The notes: generated by a model from the letters alone, not told the origin. Counted from the first letter of the stretch, positions 25,707-34,301 are shown. The stretch: DNA of 64,000 bases from Paenibacillus kyungheensis (GCF_028606985.1 NZ_CP117416.1:2270001-2334000); one strand, 5' to 3'. Program-made: numbers and translations.

Positions 25707-26996
25707 ATGATGAATCGCAAAAAGTGGGGAATCATGAGTTGCTTGTTAATCATGATGTTACTGGTATCGGCTTGTAATAGTGGGGGAGCAGGCACGACAA
25801 CACCGGGAGCAGCAACCGATTCTCAAGTACCAGCAGATCAGCAAGAAATGGTTCCTGAAGAAGGCGCTAAGCTAACAGTATGGGATAGTGGCGATCAGAA
25901 AACATTTATCGAAGCAGCAGCGAAAGCATTTAAAGAAAAATATAATGTAGATGTTAGCTTTGCAGAAGTAGGACCGGACAAATCTATGGGGCAAATGGTT
26001 ACAGATGGCCCTGCTGGTGTAGGTGGCGATGTATTCGCTGGTGTTCATGATCAGATCGGTCAAGGGGTATCCGCAGGGGTCGTATTGCCAAATGACTGGT
26101 TCGAAGAAGATACCAAGTCCCGTAACAGTGAAATTGCGATTAAAGCGTTAACGTATGACAATATGCTATATGGTTATCCGAAGTCTGTGGAGACTACAGC
26201 AGTGTTTTATAACAAAGATTTGATCAAAGAAGTACCGCAAGACTGGAACGGTGTTATTGATTTTGCCAAAACATTCAACGATACCAAAGCTAATAAATTT
26301 GCGATCATGTGGGAAGTCGGTAACGGCTACTATGTATTCCCATTTATCGGTGGATATGGTTCTTATGTATTCGGTAGCGATGGTACAGATGCCAAAGATA
26401 TCGGTTTAAACAATCCAGCAGCAGTAGAAGCAGCAACATTTATTCAAGGATTGAACAAAATTCTACCACTGAAAACATCAGATATTAATGCAGATATCAA
26501 AAAATCACTATTCACTTCTAACAAATTAGCGATGAATATTAGCGGGCCGTGGGATACAGGTTCACTAAAAGAATCCGTTAAAAATATCGGTGTAGGTATG
26601 TATCCGAATCTGCCAAATGGTAAACCGATGACACCTTTCTCAGGCGTAAAAGCTTATTTTGTAAACGCTTATACGAAATATCCGAATGCTTCTAAATTGT
26701 TTGCAGACTTTATTACTTCTGAAGAATGGCAGACCAAGAACTTTGAGATGAATGGAGCACTTCCATCCAATACCAAAGCGGCTGCAAGTGAGCAAGTACA
26801 AAGTGATCCGATTGCAACTGTCTTCTTGAAGCAATTTGAAAATTCAGTTCCAATGCCTTCGATCCCAGCAATGGCGCAATTCTGGTCTCCGATGGAAGCA
26901 GCGATGTCTTCTATCTGGAATGACAATAAAGATCCAAAAGCAGCACTGGATAATCTAGTCAGTCAAATGAAGAGTAATATTGAGACAGGGCAATAA
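25707..26996 (+). CDS. Maltose/maltodextrin ABC transporter substrate-binding lipoprotein
   Basis: The 429-residue protein has a lipoprotein signal (MMNRKKWGIMSCLLIMMLLVSAC, C23) and a MalE/MdxE-type binding domain: AKLTVWDSGDQKTFIEAAAKAFKEKY, YPKSVETTAVFYNKDLI, WEVGNGYYVFPFIGGYG and a final GQ. It binds maltodextrins at the cell surface. GGAGG precedes the start. It is first in a three-gene operon with two permeases; no ATPase gene follows, so a shared MsmX-type ATPase is expected elsewhere. Likely repressed by the divergent LacI-type protein. Confidence 0.92.
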   Translation: MMNRKKWGIMSCLLIMMLLVSACNSGGAGTTTPGAATDSQVPADQQEMVPEEGAKLTVWDSGDQKTFIEAAAKAFKEKYNVDVSFAEVGPDKSMGQMVTDGPAGVGGDVFAGVHDQIGQGVSAGVVLPNDWFEEDTKSRNSEIAIKALTYDNMLYGYPKSVETTAVFYNKDLIKEVPQDWNGVIDFAKTFNDTKANKFAIMWEVGNGYYVFPFIGGYGSYVFGSDGTDAKDIGLNNPAAVEAATFIQGLNKILPLKTSDINADIKKSLFTSNKLAMNISGPWDTGSLKESVKNIGVGMYPNLPNGKPMTPFSGVKAYFVNAYTKYPNASKLFADFITSEEWQTKNFEMNGALPSNTKAAASEQVQSDPIATVFLKQFENSVPMPSIPAMAQFWSPMEAAMSSIWNDNKDPKAALDNLVSQMKSNIETGQ

Positions 26997-26998
26997 CA

Positions 26999-28348
26999 AT
27001 GGGAAAAGTATTAATCCATCCTGAGCGAACAACGGGCGTAGGTAGTGGGCTTATAGCAGCGATCTTATCGGCGCTGATTATGGGACTCGGGCAAATGTAT
27101 AATCGCCAGTGGGCGAAAGGCATTATTTTTCTAATCGCTGAACTGGTTAGTGTATATCTGATTGTTACCAGTCTGGCGAATAATATCTGGGGGTTGATCA
27201 CGCTTGGTGATCAGCCTTCCCGTATGGAAAAAGTCGGACGACTGTATCAAAATGTACCGGGAGATCATTCGATTTTTATGATGATCTATGGACTGGTAGC
27301 ACTATTGTATATCGCATTATTGTTATGTTTTTATATTGCGAATATCAAAGACGCTTATCGTATCGGTAAAAAGCGAGAACGTGGCGAAGTTGGAAATACG
27401 TTCCGTCAGACATGGAAAATGATCGGTAATCAGGGATTTCCATATTTGCTTTTAACATTGCCAGCGATTGGTGTACTGGTGTTTACGATCGTGCCGATTA
27501 TTTTTATGGTATTGATGGCATTTACCAATTACTCTGCACCGGATCATATCCCGGCGAAAAATCTAGTCGATTGGGTAGGCTTCCGTACCTTTACTAATCT
27601 GTTAACACTCAAATCGTGGAGTCATACCTTTATCGGTGTACTGACATGGACGATTATCTGGGCAGTTGTGGCAACAGTCACTACATATTTTGGCGGTATT
27701 CTAGTTGCTTTACTGATCGAACAAAAAGGGATTAAATTCAAAGGCATGTGGCGTACGCTCTTTATTTTGCCGTATGCGATTCCGCAATTTATTTCTTTGC
27801 TGATTATGCGTAATCTATTGAACTTCCAATTTGGCCCGATCAACCAATATTTGCGTATGATGGGTCTGGGTTCAGTGCCGTGGCTTAATGATCCGTTTTG
27901 GGCGAAAGTCACTGTTATTCTTGTGAATATGTGGATCGGTATTCCAGTGTCGATGATCCTTGTACTGGGTGTACTGACAGCAATTCCGCGTGATCTCTAT
28001 GAAGCGGCAGAAGTGGATGGAGCGACAGGTTTTCAGAAGTTCCGTAATATTACGATGCCATTCGTATTGTTCCAGACCGCTCCAATCTTAATTATGCAAT
28101 TTGCAGGGAATATCAATAACTTTAACGTGATTTTCTTGCTAACGAATGGATTACCAGCCAATGGAGATTATGCGTTCGCAGGTAGTACCGATCTGTTAGT
28201 GACATGGTTGTACAAGCTAACTCTGGAAAATCAACGATATAACTTTGCATCAGCGATCGGCATTATTATCTTTATTATTATTGCGGCATTCTCGCTCTAT
28301 AACTATCGACGTAGCCGTTCCTTTAAAGAGGAGGATATGATCCAATGA
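26999..28348 (+). CDS. Maltodextrin ABC transporter permease, MalF-type
   Basis: The 449-residue membrane protein has an N-terminal extension with two or three hydrophobic segments (about 15-60 and 95-120), as in Gram-positive MdxF, and a permease core with the EAA loop YEAAEVDGATGFQKFRNITMP at about 330-350 that docks to the ATPase. The start ATG is 2 bp after the stop of the binding-protein gene and the end overlaps the next gene by 4 bp, so translation is coupled. Substrate should be maltodextrin from context. Confidence 0.92.
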   Translation: MGKVLIHPERTTGVGSGLIAAILSALIMGLGQMYNRQWAKGIIFLIAELVSVYLIVTSLANNIWGLITLGDQPSRMEKVGRLYQNVPGDHSIFMMIYGLVALLYIALLLCFYIANIKDAYRIGKKRERGEVGNTFRQTWKMIGNQGFPYLLLTLPAIGVLVFTIVPIIFMVLMAFTNYSAPDHIPAKNLVDWVGFRTFTNLLTLKSWSHTFIGVLTWTIIWAVVATVTTYFGGILVALLIEQKGIKFKGMWRTLFILPYAIPQFISLLIMRNLLNFQFGPINQYLRMMGLGSVPWLNDPFWAKVTVILVNMWIGIPVSMILVLGVLTAIPRDLYEAAEVDGATGFQKFRNITMPFVLFQTAPILIMQFAGNINNFNVIFLLTNGLPANGDYAFAGSTDLLVTWLYKLTLENQRYNFASAIGIIIFIIIAAFSLYNYRRSRSFKEEDMIQ

Positions 28349-29187
28349 GAAAACAACAACGTGTTAAATTGGTGTTCAGCTACATCTTGCTTGTACTGAT
28401 CGCGATTGGCTGTATTTATCCGGCGCTCTGGATTATTCTATCCTCACTCAAAGAAGGCGATTCACTCTATAGTGAGACATTGATTCCGCAAAAGTTAACA
28501 CTGGAACATTATATGGACTTGTTCCGTTCGCAATCGGATAAAGATTTGCCTTACTTAAAATGGTATTGGAACACACTCAAAATTGCGATCACCAGTATGA
28601 TTCTAGGAACGCTATTCCAGGTACTGACAGCCTATGCGATGTCACGCTTCCGTTTTAAAGGCAGACAAACGATGATGTCACTGGTATTGATTCTAGGCAT
28701 GTTCCCGGGATTTATGAGTATGATTGCAGTGTATGTTATTTTATTGCAAATGAATCTACTTAATTCCCCGTGGGCACTTGTACTGGTGTATACGTCTGGT
28801 GCGGCACTGGGTATGTTTGTTGCTAAAGGCTTTTTCGATACGATTCCAAGAGCATTGGAAGAATCGGCTCTGCTAGATGGTGCAAGTCATTTCCAAATCT
28901 TCAGTCGTATTATTCTACCATTGTCGATGCCGATTATTACGTATATTGCATTGACGACATTCGCCGGTGCATGGGTCGACTTTATCTTCGCCCGTTTGAT
29001 CTTGCGTTCGCGAGAGAACTGGACATTAGCGGTAGGGTTGTATGAATTGGTCAATACGTATTCAAGCACAGAATTTACACTATTTGCCGCAGGCTCGGTG
29101 TTAGTCGCATTGCCGATTACTTTGTTGTATATGTTCTTGCAACGCTTTTTGGTACATGGGTTAACGGCAGGAGCGACGAAGGGGTAA
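28345..29187 (+). CDS. Maltodextrin ABC transporter permease, MalG-type
   Basis: The 280-residue membrane protein has six hydrophobic segments and the EAA loop LEESALLDGASHFQIFSRIILP at about 173-194. The N-terminal WIILSSLKEGDSLYSETLIPQ and C-terminal QRFLVHGLTAGATKG are typical of MalG/MdxG. It overlaps the MalF-type gene by ATGA, with AGGAGG inside the upstream gene. A terminator follows, so the operon has three genes. Confidence 0.92.
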   Translation: MRKQQRVKLVFSYILLVLIAIGCIYPALWIILSSLKEGDSLYSETLIPQKLTLEHYMDLFRSQSDKDLPYLKWYWNTLKIAITSMILGTLFQVLTAYAMSRFRFKGRQTMMSLVLILGMFPGFMSMIAVYVILLQMNLLNSPWALVLVYTSGAALGMFVAKGFFDTIPRALEESALLDGASHFQIFSRIILPLSMPIITYIALTTFAGAWVDFIFARLILRSRENWTLAVGLYELVNTYSSTEFTLFAAGSVLVALPITLLYMFLQRFLVHGLTAGATKG

Positions 29188-29202
29188 TTGGGAATAAAGA
29201 AA

Positions 29203-29241
29203 GACAGGCTTATCTCGGATTGTGGAGATAGGTCTGTTTTT
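29203..29241 (+). terminator. Terminator after the maltodextrin operon
   Basis: ACAGGCTTATCTC pairs with GAGATAGGTCTGT (wobble pairs) around an 8-nt loop, followed by TTTTTA. Confidence 0.8.
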
Positions 29242-29408
29242 ATGTATATTTCGAGAGGGGGAAATACCAATATATTACATATAAAGATTTATTTTAATTA
29301 AAGTGAAAAATAATTAAAAAATGTTAACATCAAAGAATAAAATGCGGTTATCATAAATAGATAATAAAATAATTTTAGTACAAAATTTGTAACTCTGGGG
29401 GATTATTA

Positions 29409-30026
29409 ATGAAAAAAGGTTTAAAGATTTTTGCTTGGATTGTTATTCCGTATATTATGATATTTTTCTACTGGAAAAGATTGAATAAACCAACACGTTA
29501 TTTTGCTGTAACTTGGGCTGTACTAGCATTAATTATAGGTTCTACAGGCAATGAGACAGATACAAAAGAGCCAACAGTATCTACTCCTATCAATAACTTG
29601 AAATCAACAGAGGTGAAAACAGAGACAGCAGAAAAAGATACAGACAAAGAAGTAGCCACAGATAATGAAAAAGTAAAACCAACTCCTGTTATAACAGAAA
29701 CTACTGAGCCCATGGAAGAAGTAGAAGCTGTTTCACAACCTATAGTTGTTGAAACAAATATTGAGGAATCTAAAAAAGAAGTTACTGATAAAAAAGTAGA
29801 AAAGCCAAAAAAAGCGGCAACCATTAAAAAAGAAGAGGTAGTGGTAGAAGAACCATCAGAGCCTGAAGTGGCGGATGCAGTTGAGGAAGAAGAAAGTCCT
29901 GTCACAGAAGTGTTTTATCAAAATTGTTCAGTTGCACGTGATGCTGGTGTAACTCCTCTTTACGAAGACGACCCAGGATATAGTACTAAGTTGGATAGAG
30001 ATCGGGATGGAGTTGCTTGTGAATAG
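29409..30026 (+). CDS. Membrane protein with C-terminal excalibur calcium-binding domain
   Basis: The 205-residue protein has one or two transmembrane helices near the N-terminus (about 5-21 and 31-46), a long low-complexity region rich in Glu, Lys, Thr and Val (about 50-165), and a C-terminal excalibur domain: FYQNCSVARDAG, DPGYSTKL and DRDRDGVACE with the DxDxDG calcium loop. Excalibur domains are found on surface proteins, often with nucleases; no nuclease part is present. GGGGG lies 8 bases before the ATG. The gene begins a more AT-rich stretch that runs to about 31.8 kb. Confidence 0.82.
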   Translation: MKKGLKIFAWIVIPYIMIFFYWKRLNKPTRYFAVTWAVLALIIGSTGNETDTKEPTVSTPINNLKSTEVKTETAEKDTDKEVATDNEKVKPTPVITETTEPMEEVEAVSQPIVVETNIEESKKEVTDKKVEKPKKAATIKKEEVVVEEPSEPEVADAVEEEESPVTEVFYQNCSVARDAGVTPLYEDDPGYSTKLDRDRDGVACE

Positions 30027-30040
30027 GATTTAATCATTTA

Positions 30041-30091
30041 TTGATGGAAGTTAGAAATAGCTATAGAAAGTTATTGCTAACTTCCGTCAAA
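30041..30091 (+). terminator. Inverted repeat after the excalibur gene, weak terminator
   Basis: TTGATGGAAGTTAG pairs with CTAACTTCCGTCAA (one wobble). The T run after it is imperfect, so termination may be partial with read-through to the next gene. Confidence 0.5.
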
Positions 30092-30129
30092 TGATTATTT
30101 TATACTTTAAAATAAAGGAGATAACTTTA

Positions 30130-30681
30130 ATGGAATTGTTTACGGGTTTATATTCAATAGTCGTTTGTTTTTTAATAATCGGTGTGATTTGGAAATTAGT
30201 ATCAATTCCTTTATCAATTTTAGCATTAATATTTTCTGAGCAATTCACAAAAATTTATTTGTTTGTGATTAGTATGATTCCTCTTTATTTTATGGCTTCA
30301 TGTACTATTTTAATTGGTTCTACTATAAAATCTGGACAACCTTCTTTAGGATTATTAATAATTGGAGGACTTACATTTGTTATTTATTCTTTTGCAGATA
30401 TTGCTCAAAAAATAGGTGAAGCGCAAGACCCAAATACATATAATATTATTCATAATCAGTACTATGGACTTTTGGCCATGATTATTTTTTATATTTATTC
30501 TATTTTCAATCAAAATTTAGTTATGAATTTATGGAATCACAAATTAATAGATTTAATAAATTGGATTTATAATATTCCTATATTAGGATGGGTTATTTTA
30601 ATAATAGCGATAATATATATGATTTACATACTTATTTTATTTATTAGTATAATGACAGTTATAGTGATGCCAAAACGCTAG
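30130..30681 (+). CDS. Integral membrane protein, unknown function
   Basis: The 183-residue protein is almost wholly hydrophobic with about five predicted transmembrane segments (about 6-35, 38-60, 68-88, 110-130 and 148-180). I do not recognise a family. AAAGGAG 10 bases before the ATG at 30130 sets the start; an upstream in-frame ATG at 30091 has none. Base composition is markedly more AT-rich than that of the flanking operons, which fits acquisition by transfer. Confidence 0.65.
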   Translation: MELFTGLYSIVVCFLIIGVIWKLVSIPLSILALIFSEQFTKIYLFVISMIPLYFMASCTILIGSTIKSGQPSLGLLIIGGLTFVIYSFADIAQKIGEAQDPNTYNIIHNQYYGLLAMIIFYIYSIFNQNLVMNLWNHKLIDLINWIYNIPILGWVILIIAIIYMIYILILFISIMTVIVMPKR

Positions 30682-30705
30682 AAAATTTTTTAGAATTTAA
30701 ACTGG

Positions 30706-30763
30706 TAAATAAGAAAGAAGTATCCTTATTTATCGCTAAATAAAGATACTTCTTTCTTATTTA
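30706..30763. terminator. Perfect 19-bp stem bidirectional terminator
   Basis: A 19-nt arm beginning TAAATAAGAAAG and its exact complement at 30745-30763 enclose 20 nt. The right arm contains the stop codon of the minus-strand HTH gene. It separates convergent genes. Confidence 0.8.
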
Positions 30764-30991
30764 ATCTGATTCAGACGATTCTTTTTTCTCTATTACCATC
30801 AGTTCGGATAGATCATCTATATCTAAAGCATCAGCAATTTTGATTAATGTTCTCAAATTAACTTGTTCACGGATGTTACGTGACATTTCAGAAATTGCAG
30901 CTTGACGCACTCCCGACATTTCCGCAAGCTTCATCTGTGTAAGACCGCGTTCAGTCATAACCTCGTTTAATTTCATTCGTATCGTTCTCAT
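30761..30991 (-). CDS. XRE-family HTH regulator, small
   Basis: The 76-residue protein is a single Cro/CI helix-turn-helix: MKLNEVMTERGLTQMKLAEMSGVRQAAISEMSRN followed by LRTLIKIADALDIDDLSELM and a short acidic tail. It should bind DNA as a dimer. A pair of direct repeats 60-110 bp upstream could be its operator. It lies next to another small HTH gene in the same direction. The 'ATG AGA ACG' start is preceded by GAAGGG. Confidence 0.85.
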   Translation of the reverse strand: MRTIRMKLNEVMTERGLTQMKLAEMSGVRQAAISEMSRNIREQVNLRTLIKIADALDIDDLSELMVIEKKESSESD

Positions 30992-31053
30992 TATATGTAA
31001 CCCTTCTTTCAGTAAAATTAATACCTATATACAAGCTTTAATTTGAGATTGAC

Positions 31054-31100
31054 TTTATACTAAAATGCGTATATAGTATCTTTATACTAATAAGCGGATA
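31054..31100. promoter_or_regulatory. Two 20-bp direct repeats upstream of the small XRE gene
   Basis: TTTATACTAAAATGCGTATA (31054-31073) and TTTATACTAATAAGCGGATA (31081-31100) agree at 16 of 20 positions, spaced 27 bp. They lie directly upstream of the XRE gene and are a candidate operator. Confidence 0.45.
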
Positions 31101-31107
31101 AGAGTGT

Positions 31108-31317
31108 TTAATTATATTTATCTTCAACATATTCGATAACATCTTCAATTTTGCAATCTAGCTTCATACAGATTTGATTGATTATTTTCATAGCTACATA
31201 TTCATTTTTCCACATTTTTGCTGAAGTAGAAGAGGATATAGATAATAACTCCATTAAATCCATTTTGCTCATATCTTTTTCAACTAGAGTCTTATGCAAG
31301 GGTTTAAAACTAATCAT
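31108..31317 (-). CDS. Small HTH (Cro/CI-like) regulator
   Basis: The 69-residue protein starts MISFKPLHKTLVEKDMSKMDLMELLSIS and contains KIINQICMKLDCKIEDVIEY, the pattern of the short YozG/HTH_26 family. This family consists of an isolated helix-turn-helix. The start at 31317 is chosen for GGAGG 6 bases upstream; the frame extends further upstream but without a site. A perfect 14-bp inverted repeat lies between this gene and the divergent 100-residue gene. Confidence 0.83.
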   Translation of the reverse strand: MISFKPLHKTLVEKDMSKMDLMELLSISSSTSAKMWKNEYVAMKIINQICMKLDCKIEDVIEYVEDKYN

Positions 31318-31349
31318 TGAATTTCCTCCAAGATCAATTAAAGTTAAAA

Positions 31350-31390
31350 ATATTTGATAAATCAAATTAAAAATTCGATTTATCAAATAT
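31350..31390. promoter_or_regulatory. 14-bp inverted repeat operator between divergent genes
   Basis: ATATTTGATAAATC (31350-31363) and GATTTATCAAATAT (31377-31390) are exact complements with a 13-bp spacer. A further half site TATCAAATAT occurs at 31443-31452. It most likely binds the adjacent small HTH regulator. Confidence 0.6.
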
Positions 31391-31485
31391 ATATTAGCTT
31401 ATCTCAAATCATTAGTTTGCTCAAGAAATAGTTTATGTCTTATATCAAATATAGGCTTAACTTTTAAGGAGAGATACATACAAAC

Positions 31486-31788
31486 ATGGAGAATAAACTT
31501 CGTCACAATCATATAAGGTCTGCTTTTCACCAGTTCATGTCTATACGAATGGATGAGATTGGACTAAGCCATTTATCTAGTCTGCAAGAATATCAATCAT
31601 TAATGAAAGAATGCACACAACTTCTCGAACGCATTTCTAAACAAGTTCCTGCTGAAATACAAGAACTGTTCTCAACCTACGAAGAGAAAGTGACTTTAAT
31701 TCAAGGATTAGCAGAGTCCACTATGTATGAGCAAGGATTAAAAGATGGAGTACAACTTCATTATATATTTGAAGATATAAAGTTATAA
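31486..31788 (+). CDS. Hypothetical protein, 100 residues, helical
   Basis: The protein starts MENKLRHNHIRSAFHQFMSIRMDE and continues with predicted long helices (LQEYQSLMKECTQLLERISKQVPAEIQELFSTYEEKVTLIQGLAEST) and a YEQGLKDGVQLHY end. The pattern resembles the small DUF6809-type proteins found near XRE regulators in Firmicutes, though I cannot confirm the family. AAGGAGAG precedes the start. It is divergent from the small HTH gene with a shared inverted repeat, so it may be its target. Confidence 0.65.
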   Translation: MENKLRHNHIRSAFHQFMSIRMDEIGLSHLSSLQEYQSLMKECTQLLERISKQVPAEIQELFSTYEEKVTLIQGLAESTMYEQGLKDGVQLHYIFEDIKL

Positions 31789-31807
31789 AATAATGTAGAA
31801 TCGTAGC

Positions 31808-31846
31808 AAAAGACACTCTAGCCCATATAAATGCTAGAGTGTCTTT
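31808..31846. terminator. Strong bidirectional terminator
   Basis: AAAAGACACTCTAGC pairs with GCTAGAGTGTCTTT around a 10-nt loop, between convergent genes. Confidence 0.8.
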
Positions 31847-31889
31847 AATATAAAAAAGTTAAATGTCTATCAGCAGACTTTATGTCCTA

Positions 31890-32804
31890 TTAGGTATTCA
31901 AAATAGGGATTTCTGCAAGTAGATTCTTCAAGTTAATTGCATCCCACGGTGTATGTTCGGTTATTCCTAAACCAACGACGTTTGTTTCTTCAGAGAGTTC
32001 TTTCAACAGGTGGAGCAATTGAGGGAATTGCATCGTGCCCGCAGGAGAAACAAGGTAAGGCTCGTAAGGCTTCGCAAATAATAGAGAACGAAACGCTTGA
32101 GGATCAAGCACATCCAGATCAATATGAATCGCTAAGTGTTTGATACCTCTTTCTTGAATCCACGTTCTAATTGCTTCTGTACTTTGTGCTAACTCTGCTG
32201 TTCCTGCTGTACGAATACCTAATCGTTCGATCATTTCAGTGTCGTATTCGTCTACACTGATACCTTGTGCTTCAAAGGCTTCAGCAATCAACTTGTTTTC
32301 CTCTTCTGTAGCAACAGCAAGCCCTGCAATAAATACATTCTCAGGTTTTAAAGGAACTTTGACATGGTTAGCAAATTCCTGATCTCCTTCGCCCAACAGG
32401 TTGCCAAGTGGGAGGGTATGCCCGTTATCGTATCCAGTATATCTGACAAGATCACTATGAGCATCGATCCAGATCAAGCCTAATTCACCATCGTATTTTT
32501 CATTTAAATAAGCAAAAGGGGCTTGTTCGACCAAGCAGTCTCCTCCAAACATAATGATACGATCAGGTTGATGCGCTTGGATAAGATGTTCAGCGGCTTC
32601 TAATTGTTGTATGAGTTGTGTTCGCCCATTCATCCCATCCTCATTTTGAAGTGGTGTACCATCATAAGGTTTAACAGGAACATGAATCAGAGGTTGATCA
32701 TTGTCTGGAGCTAGCCATGCCAGTAGTTCAGCGCCGAAAGAGTAATTAGGATTATTTCCACCTTGCCATTGTGGCATTAAGAGACGTATTGTTTTGGTAT
32801 TCAT
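31890..32804 (-). CDS. Arginase/agmatinase-family protein
   Basis: The 304-residue protein has the ureohydrolase fold signature motifs: FGGDC (C90), IDAHSD (D114, H116, D118) and IDLDVLDP (D229, D231). In active arginases these six positions ligate two manganese ions. Here the first histidine (of GGDH) is a cysteine, so metal site A is altered, and activity or substrate may differ. Arginase, agmatinase and formiminoglutamase are all possible. It is divergent from an HxlR regulator with a palindrome between them, so it is probably the regulated target. The RBS on the minus strand is AAAGGAGATCC. Confidence 0.82.
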   Translation of the reverse strand: MNTKTIRLLMPQWQGGNNPNYSFGAELLAWLAPDNDQPLIHVPVKPYDGTPLQNEDGMNGRTQLIQQLEAAEHLIQAHQPDRIIMFGGDCLVEQAPFAYLNEKYDGELGLIWIDAHSDLVRYTGYDNGHTLPLGNLLGEGDQEFANHVKVPLKPENVFIAGLAVATEEENKLIAEAFEAQGISVDEYDTEMIERLGIRTAGTAELAQSTEAIRTWIQERGIKHLAIHIDLDVLDPQAFRSLLFAKPYEPYLVSPAGTMQFPQLLHLLKELSEETNVVGLGITEHTPWDAINLKNLLAEIPILNT

Positions 32805-32861
32805 GTTGGATCTCCTTTACTTTTAAAGTAAGGTTAGTATAAACTGGACGCAAATATAAAA

Positions 32862-32890
32862 GTAGTACGCACTATTTGGATAGGTACTAC
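32862..32890. promoter_or_regulatory. Palindromic operator in the arginase/HxlR divergent region
   Basis: GTAGTAC (32862-32868) and GTACTAC (32884-32890) are exact inverted half sites spaced by 15 bp. Spaced GTAC-type inverted repeats are usual for HxlR/YodB-type operators. It overlaps the start region of the HxlR gene and the arginase promoter. Confidence 0.6.
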
Positions 32891-32910
32891 CCGAAAGGAT
32901 AGTGGTATAC

Positions 32911-33252
32911 ATGAGTATGGCTGAATATCATGGCAAAATTAAAAATATTCAAGATACCCCTTTTGGCTACACTTTGTCAGTCATCGGTGGGAAATGGAAG
33001 ATGGTCATTATTTATCTTCTGTCTGAAAATCAAACGGTTCGCTTTAATGAGTTAAAAAGACAGATCGGTGCAATTACGTACAAAACGCTAAGTTCCCAAT
33101 TAAAAGAATTGGAAGCAGATGGTATTGTAAAACGTGAAGAATATCCTCAAATTCCACCTAAAGTAGAGTATAGCCTTACAGTCAAAGGCACATCACTTTT
33201 GCCAGGCTTGGAAGAATTATGCGAGTGGGGAGTCAAGAATCAAACGATGTAG
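32911..33252 (+). CDS. HxlR-family transcriptional regulator
   Basis: The 113-residue protein is a winged-helix HxlR domain: [62 protein letters not shown] shows the full signature. There is no conserved N-terminal cysteine of the YodB type near the start, so effector sensing is not obvious. AAAGGA precedes the ATG at 32911. It is divergent from the arginase-family gene and probably controls it via the GTAGTAC/GTACTAC palindrome. Confidence 0.88.
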   Translation: MSMAEYHGKIKNIQDTPFGYTLSVIGGKWKMVIIYLLSENQTVRFNELKRQIGAITYKTLSSQLKELEADGIVKREEYPQIPPKVEYSLTVKGTSLLPGLEELCEWGVKNQTM

Positions 33253-33415
33253 TATCAGGTTTTAATGTAAGTGGCTATATGGATGATATGCATGCAATTA
33301 AATTAAAGCAGTATTAATCCTAAAGATATTCTTTTAAATTTTAGGAATTATGAAGTTTATACTAATTATAAATGCTATAATTATGCATATAGCTACTCAA
33401 AGTAAAGGAGGATTC

Positions 33416-33604
33416 ATGATGAGAAAATTTAATGAAGAAGAAGCAAATAGAGCGCTTGAAAATGCCAAAGCAAGTTTGGCAGTGGAGGGTATGTATCTCC
33501 CTGAGAATGAACAACAATTGATTAAAATGAAGCTGACAGGTCAGATTACAGAGTCACAATTCAAGAAAATGGCATTGGAGTTGGCAAAAGTTGTCTCGAT
33601 ATAA
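33416..33604 (+). CDS. Fic-system antitoxin (VbhA-like)
   Basis: The 62-residue protein begins MMRKFNEEEANRALENAKASLAVEGMYLP. It carries the Fic inhibitory motif [S/T]xxxE[G/N] as SLAVEG, whose glutamate reaches into the Fic ATP site and blocks AMPylation. The C-terminal half (LTGQITESQFKKMALELAK) also matches VbhA-like antitoxins. AAAGGAGG before the ATG sets the start; an in-frame extension upstream lacks a site. It overlaps the Fic gene by 14 bp. Confidence 0.82.
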   Translation: MMRKFNEEEANRALENAKASLAVEGMYLPENEQQLIKMKLTGQITESQFKKMALELAKVVSI

Positions 33605-34223
33605 TCATCAGCAATCATCTTATTGCTATCCAGGTACAGATATACTAAAAAACAAAGAAAATATTCGTGATGTCAATACATTAGAGCGTTATGAACGAAT
33701 GATGAGTAGTTTGCGTAATGCTGAATTATATAAGTATCCAGTTGCTGGCCACTTTGATATCAAGCATATGCAGAATATTCATCATTATTTGTTTAGAGAT
33801 ATATATTCATTTGCTGGCAAATTTAGAACAGAGGATATCTCTAAAGATGGATTCGTTTTTGCACTTTCACAATATATTCCTGAACAAATCGAACAATTAT
33901 TTCAACAATTGAAAGAAGAACAATATTTAATAGATAAATCAGTAGATTTTTTCGTTATTCGAGCTGCTCATTATATGGCTGAAATCAATGTTATTCATCC
34001 ATTTAGAGAAGGAAATGGACGGATGCAACGAGAGTTTATTCGTTGTTTGGCTCGTTACAATGGTTATATATTGGACTGGAATCGTACTGATCCACAACAG
34101 TTACTACATGCATCTATTAGTTCCGTTATTGATATTAGTGAGCTTAGTAATCACATACATAATTGTCTGGAAAATAAAGAACATGATTTTACTATAGCTA
34201 ACGAATATAAATCTCATATGTAG
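33591..34223 (+). CDS. Fic-domain toxin (protein AMPylase)
   Basis: The 210-residue protein has an intact Fic motif HPFREGNGR with catalytic H136, and a flap region upstream (FAGKFRTEDISKDGFVF). It transfers AMP, or another nucleotide moiety, from NTP to a hydroxyl of target proteins. It is a class I system, with the antitoxin encoded by the overlapping upstream gene. The start is TTG at 33591 inside the antitoxin gene, with GGAG 11 bases earlier; an ATG start is also possible further in (M37), but would remove the N-terminal helix. The pair lies in the AT-rich accessory region with its own terminator. Confidence 0.9.
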   Translation: MSRYNHQQSSYCYPGTDILKNKENIRDVNTLERYERMMSSLRNAELYKYPVAGHFDIKHMQNIHHYLFRDIYSFAGKFRTEDISKDGFVFALSQYIPEQIEQLFQQLKEEQYLIDKSVDFFVIRAAHYMAEINVIHPFREGNGRMQREFIRCLARYNGYILDWNRTDPQQLLHASISSVIDISELSNHIHNCLENKEHDFTIANEYKSHM

Positions 34224-34238
34224 CAATAAACTTTAAAT

Positions 34239-34277
34239 AAACATTCGACAGACTAATCACTAGTTTGTCGAATGTTT
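34239..34277 (+). terminator. Terminator after the Fic gene
   Basis: AAACATTCGACA pairs with TGTCGAATGTTT around an inner ACTAATCACTAGT element, followed by GTTTTTATA. It also lies just before the convergent ClpP gene. Confidence 0.82.
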
Positions 34278-34301
34278 GTTTTTATATTCTACTACATTAC
34301 C

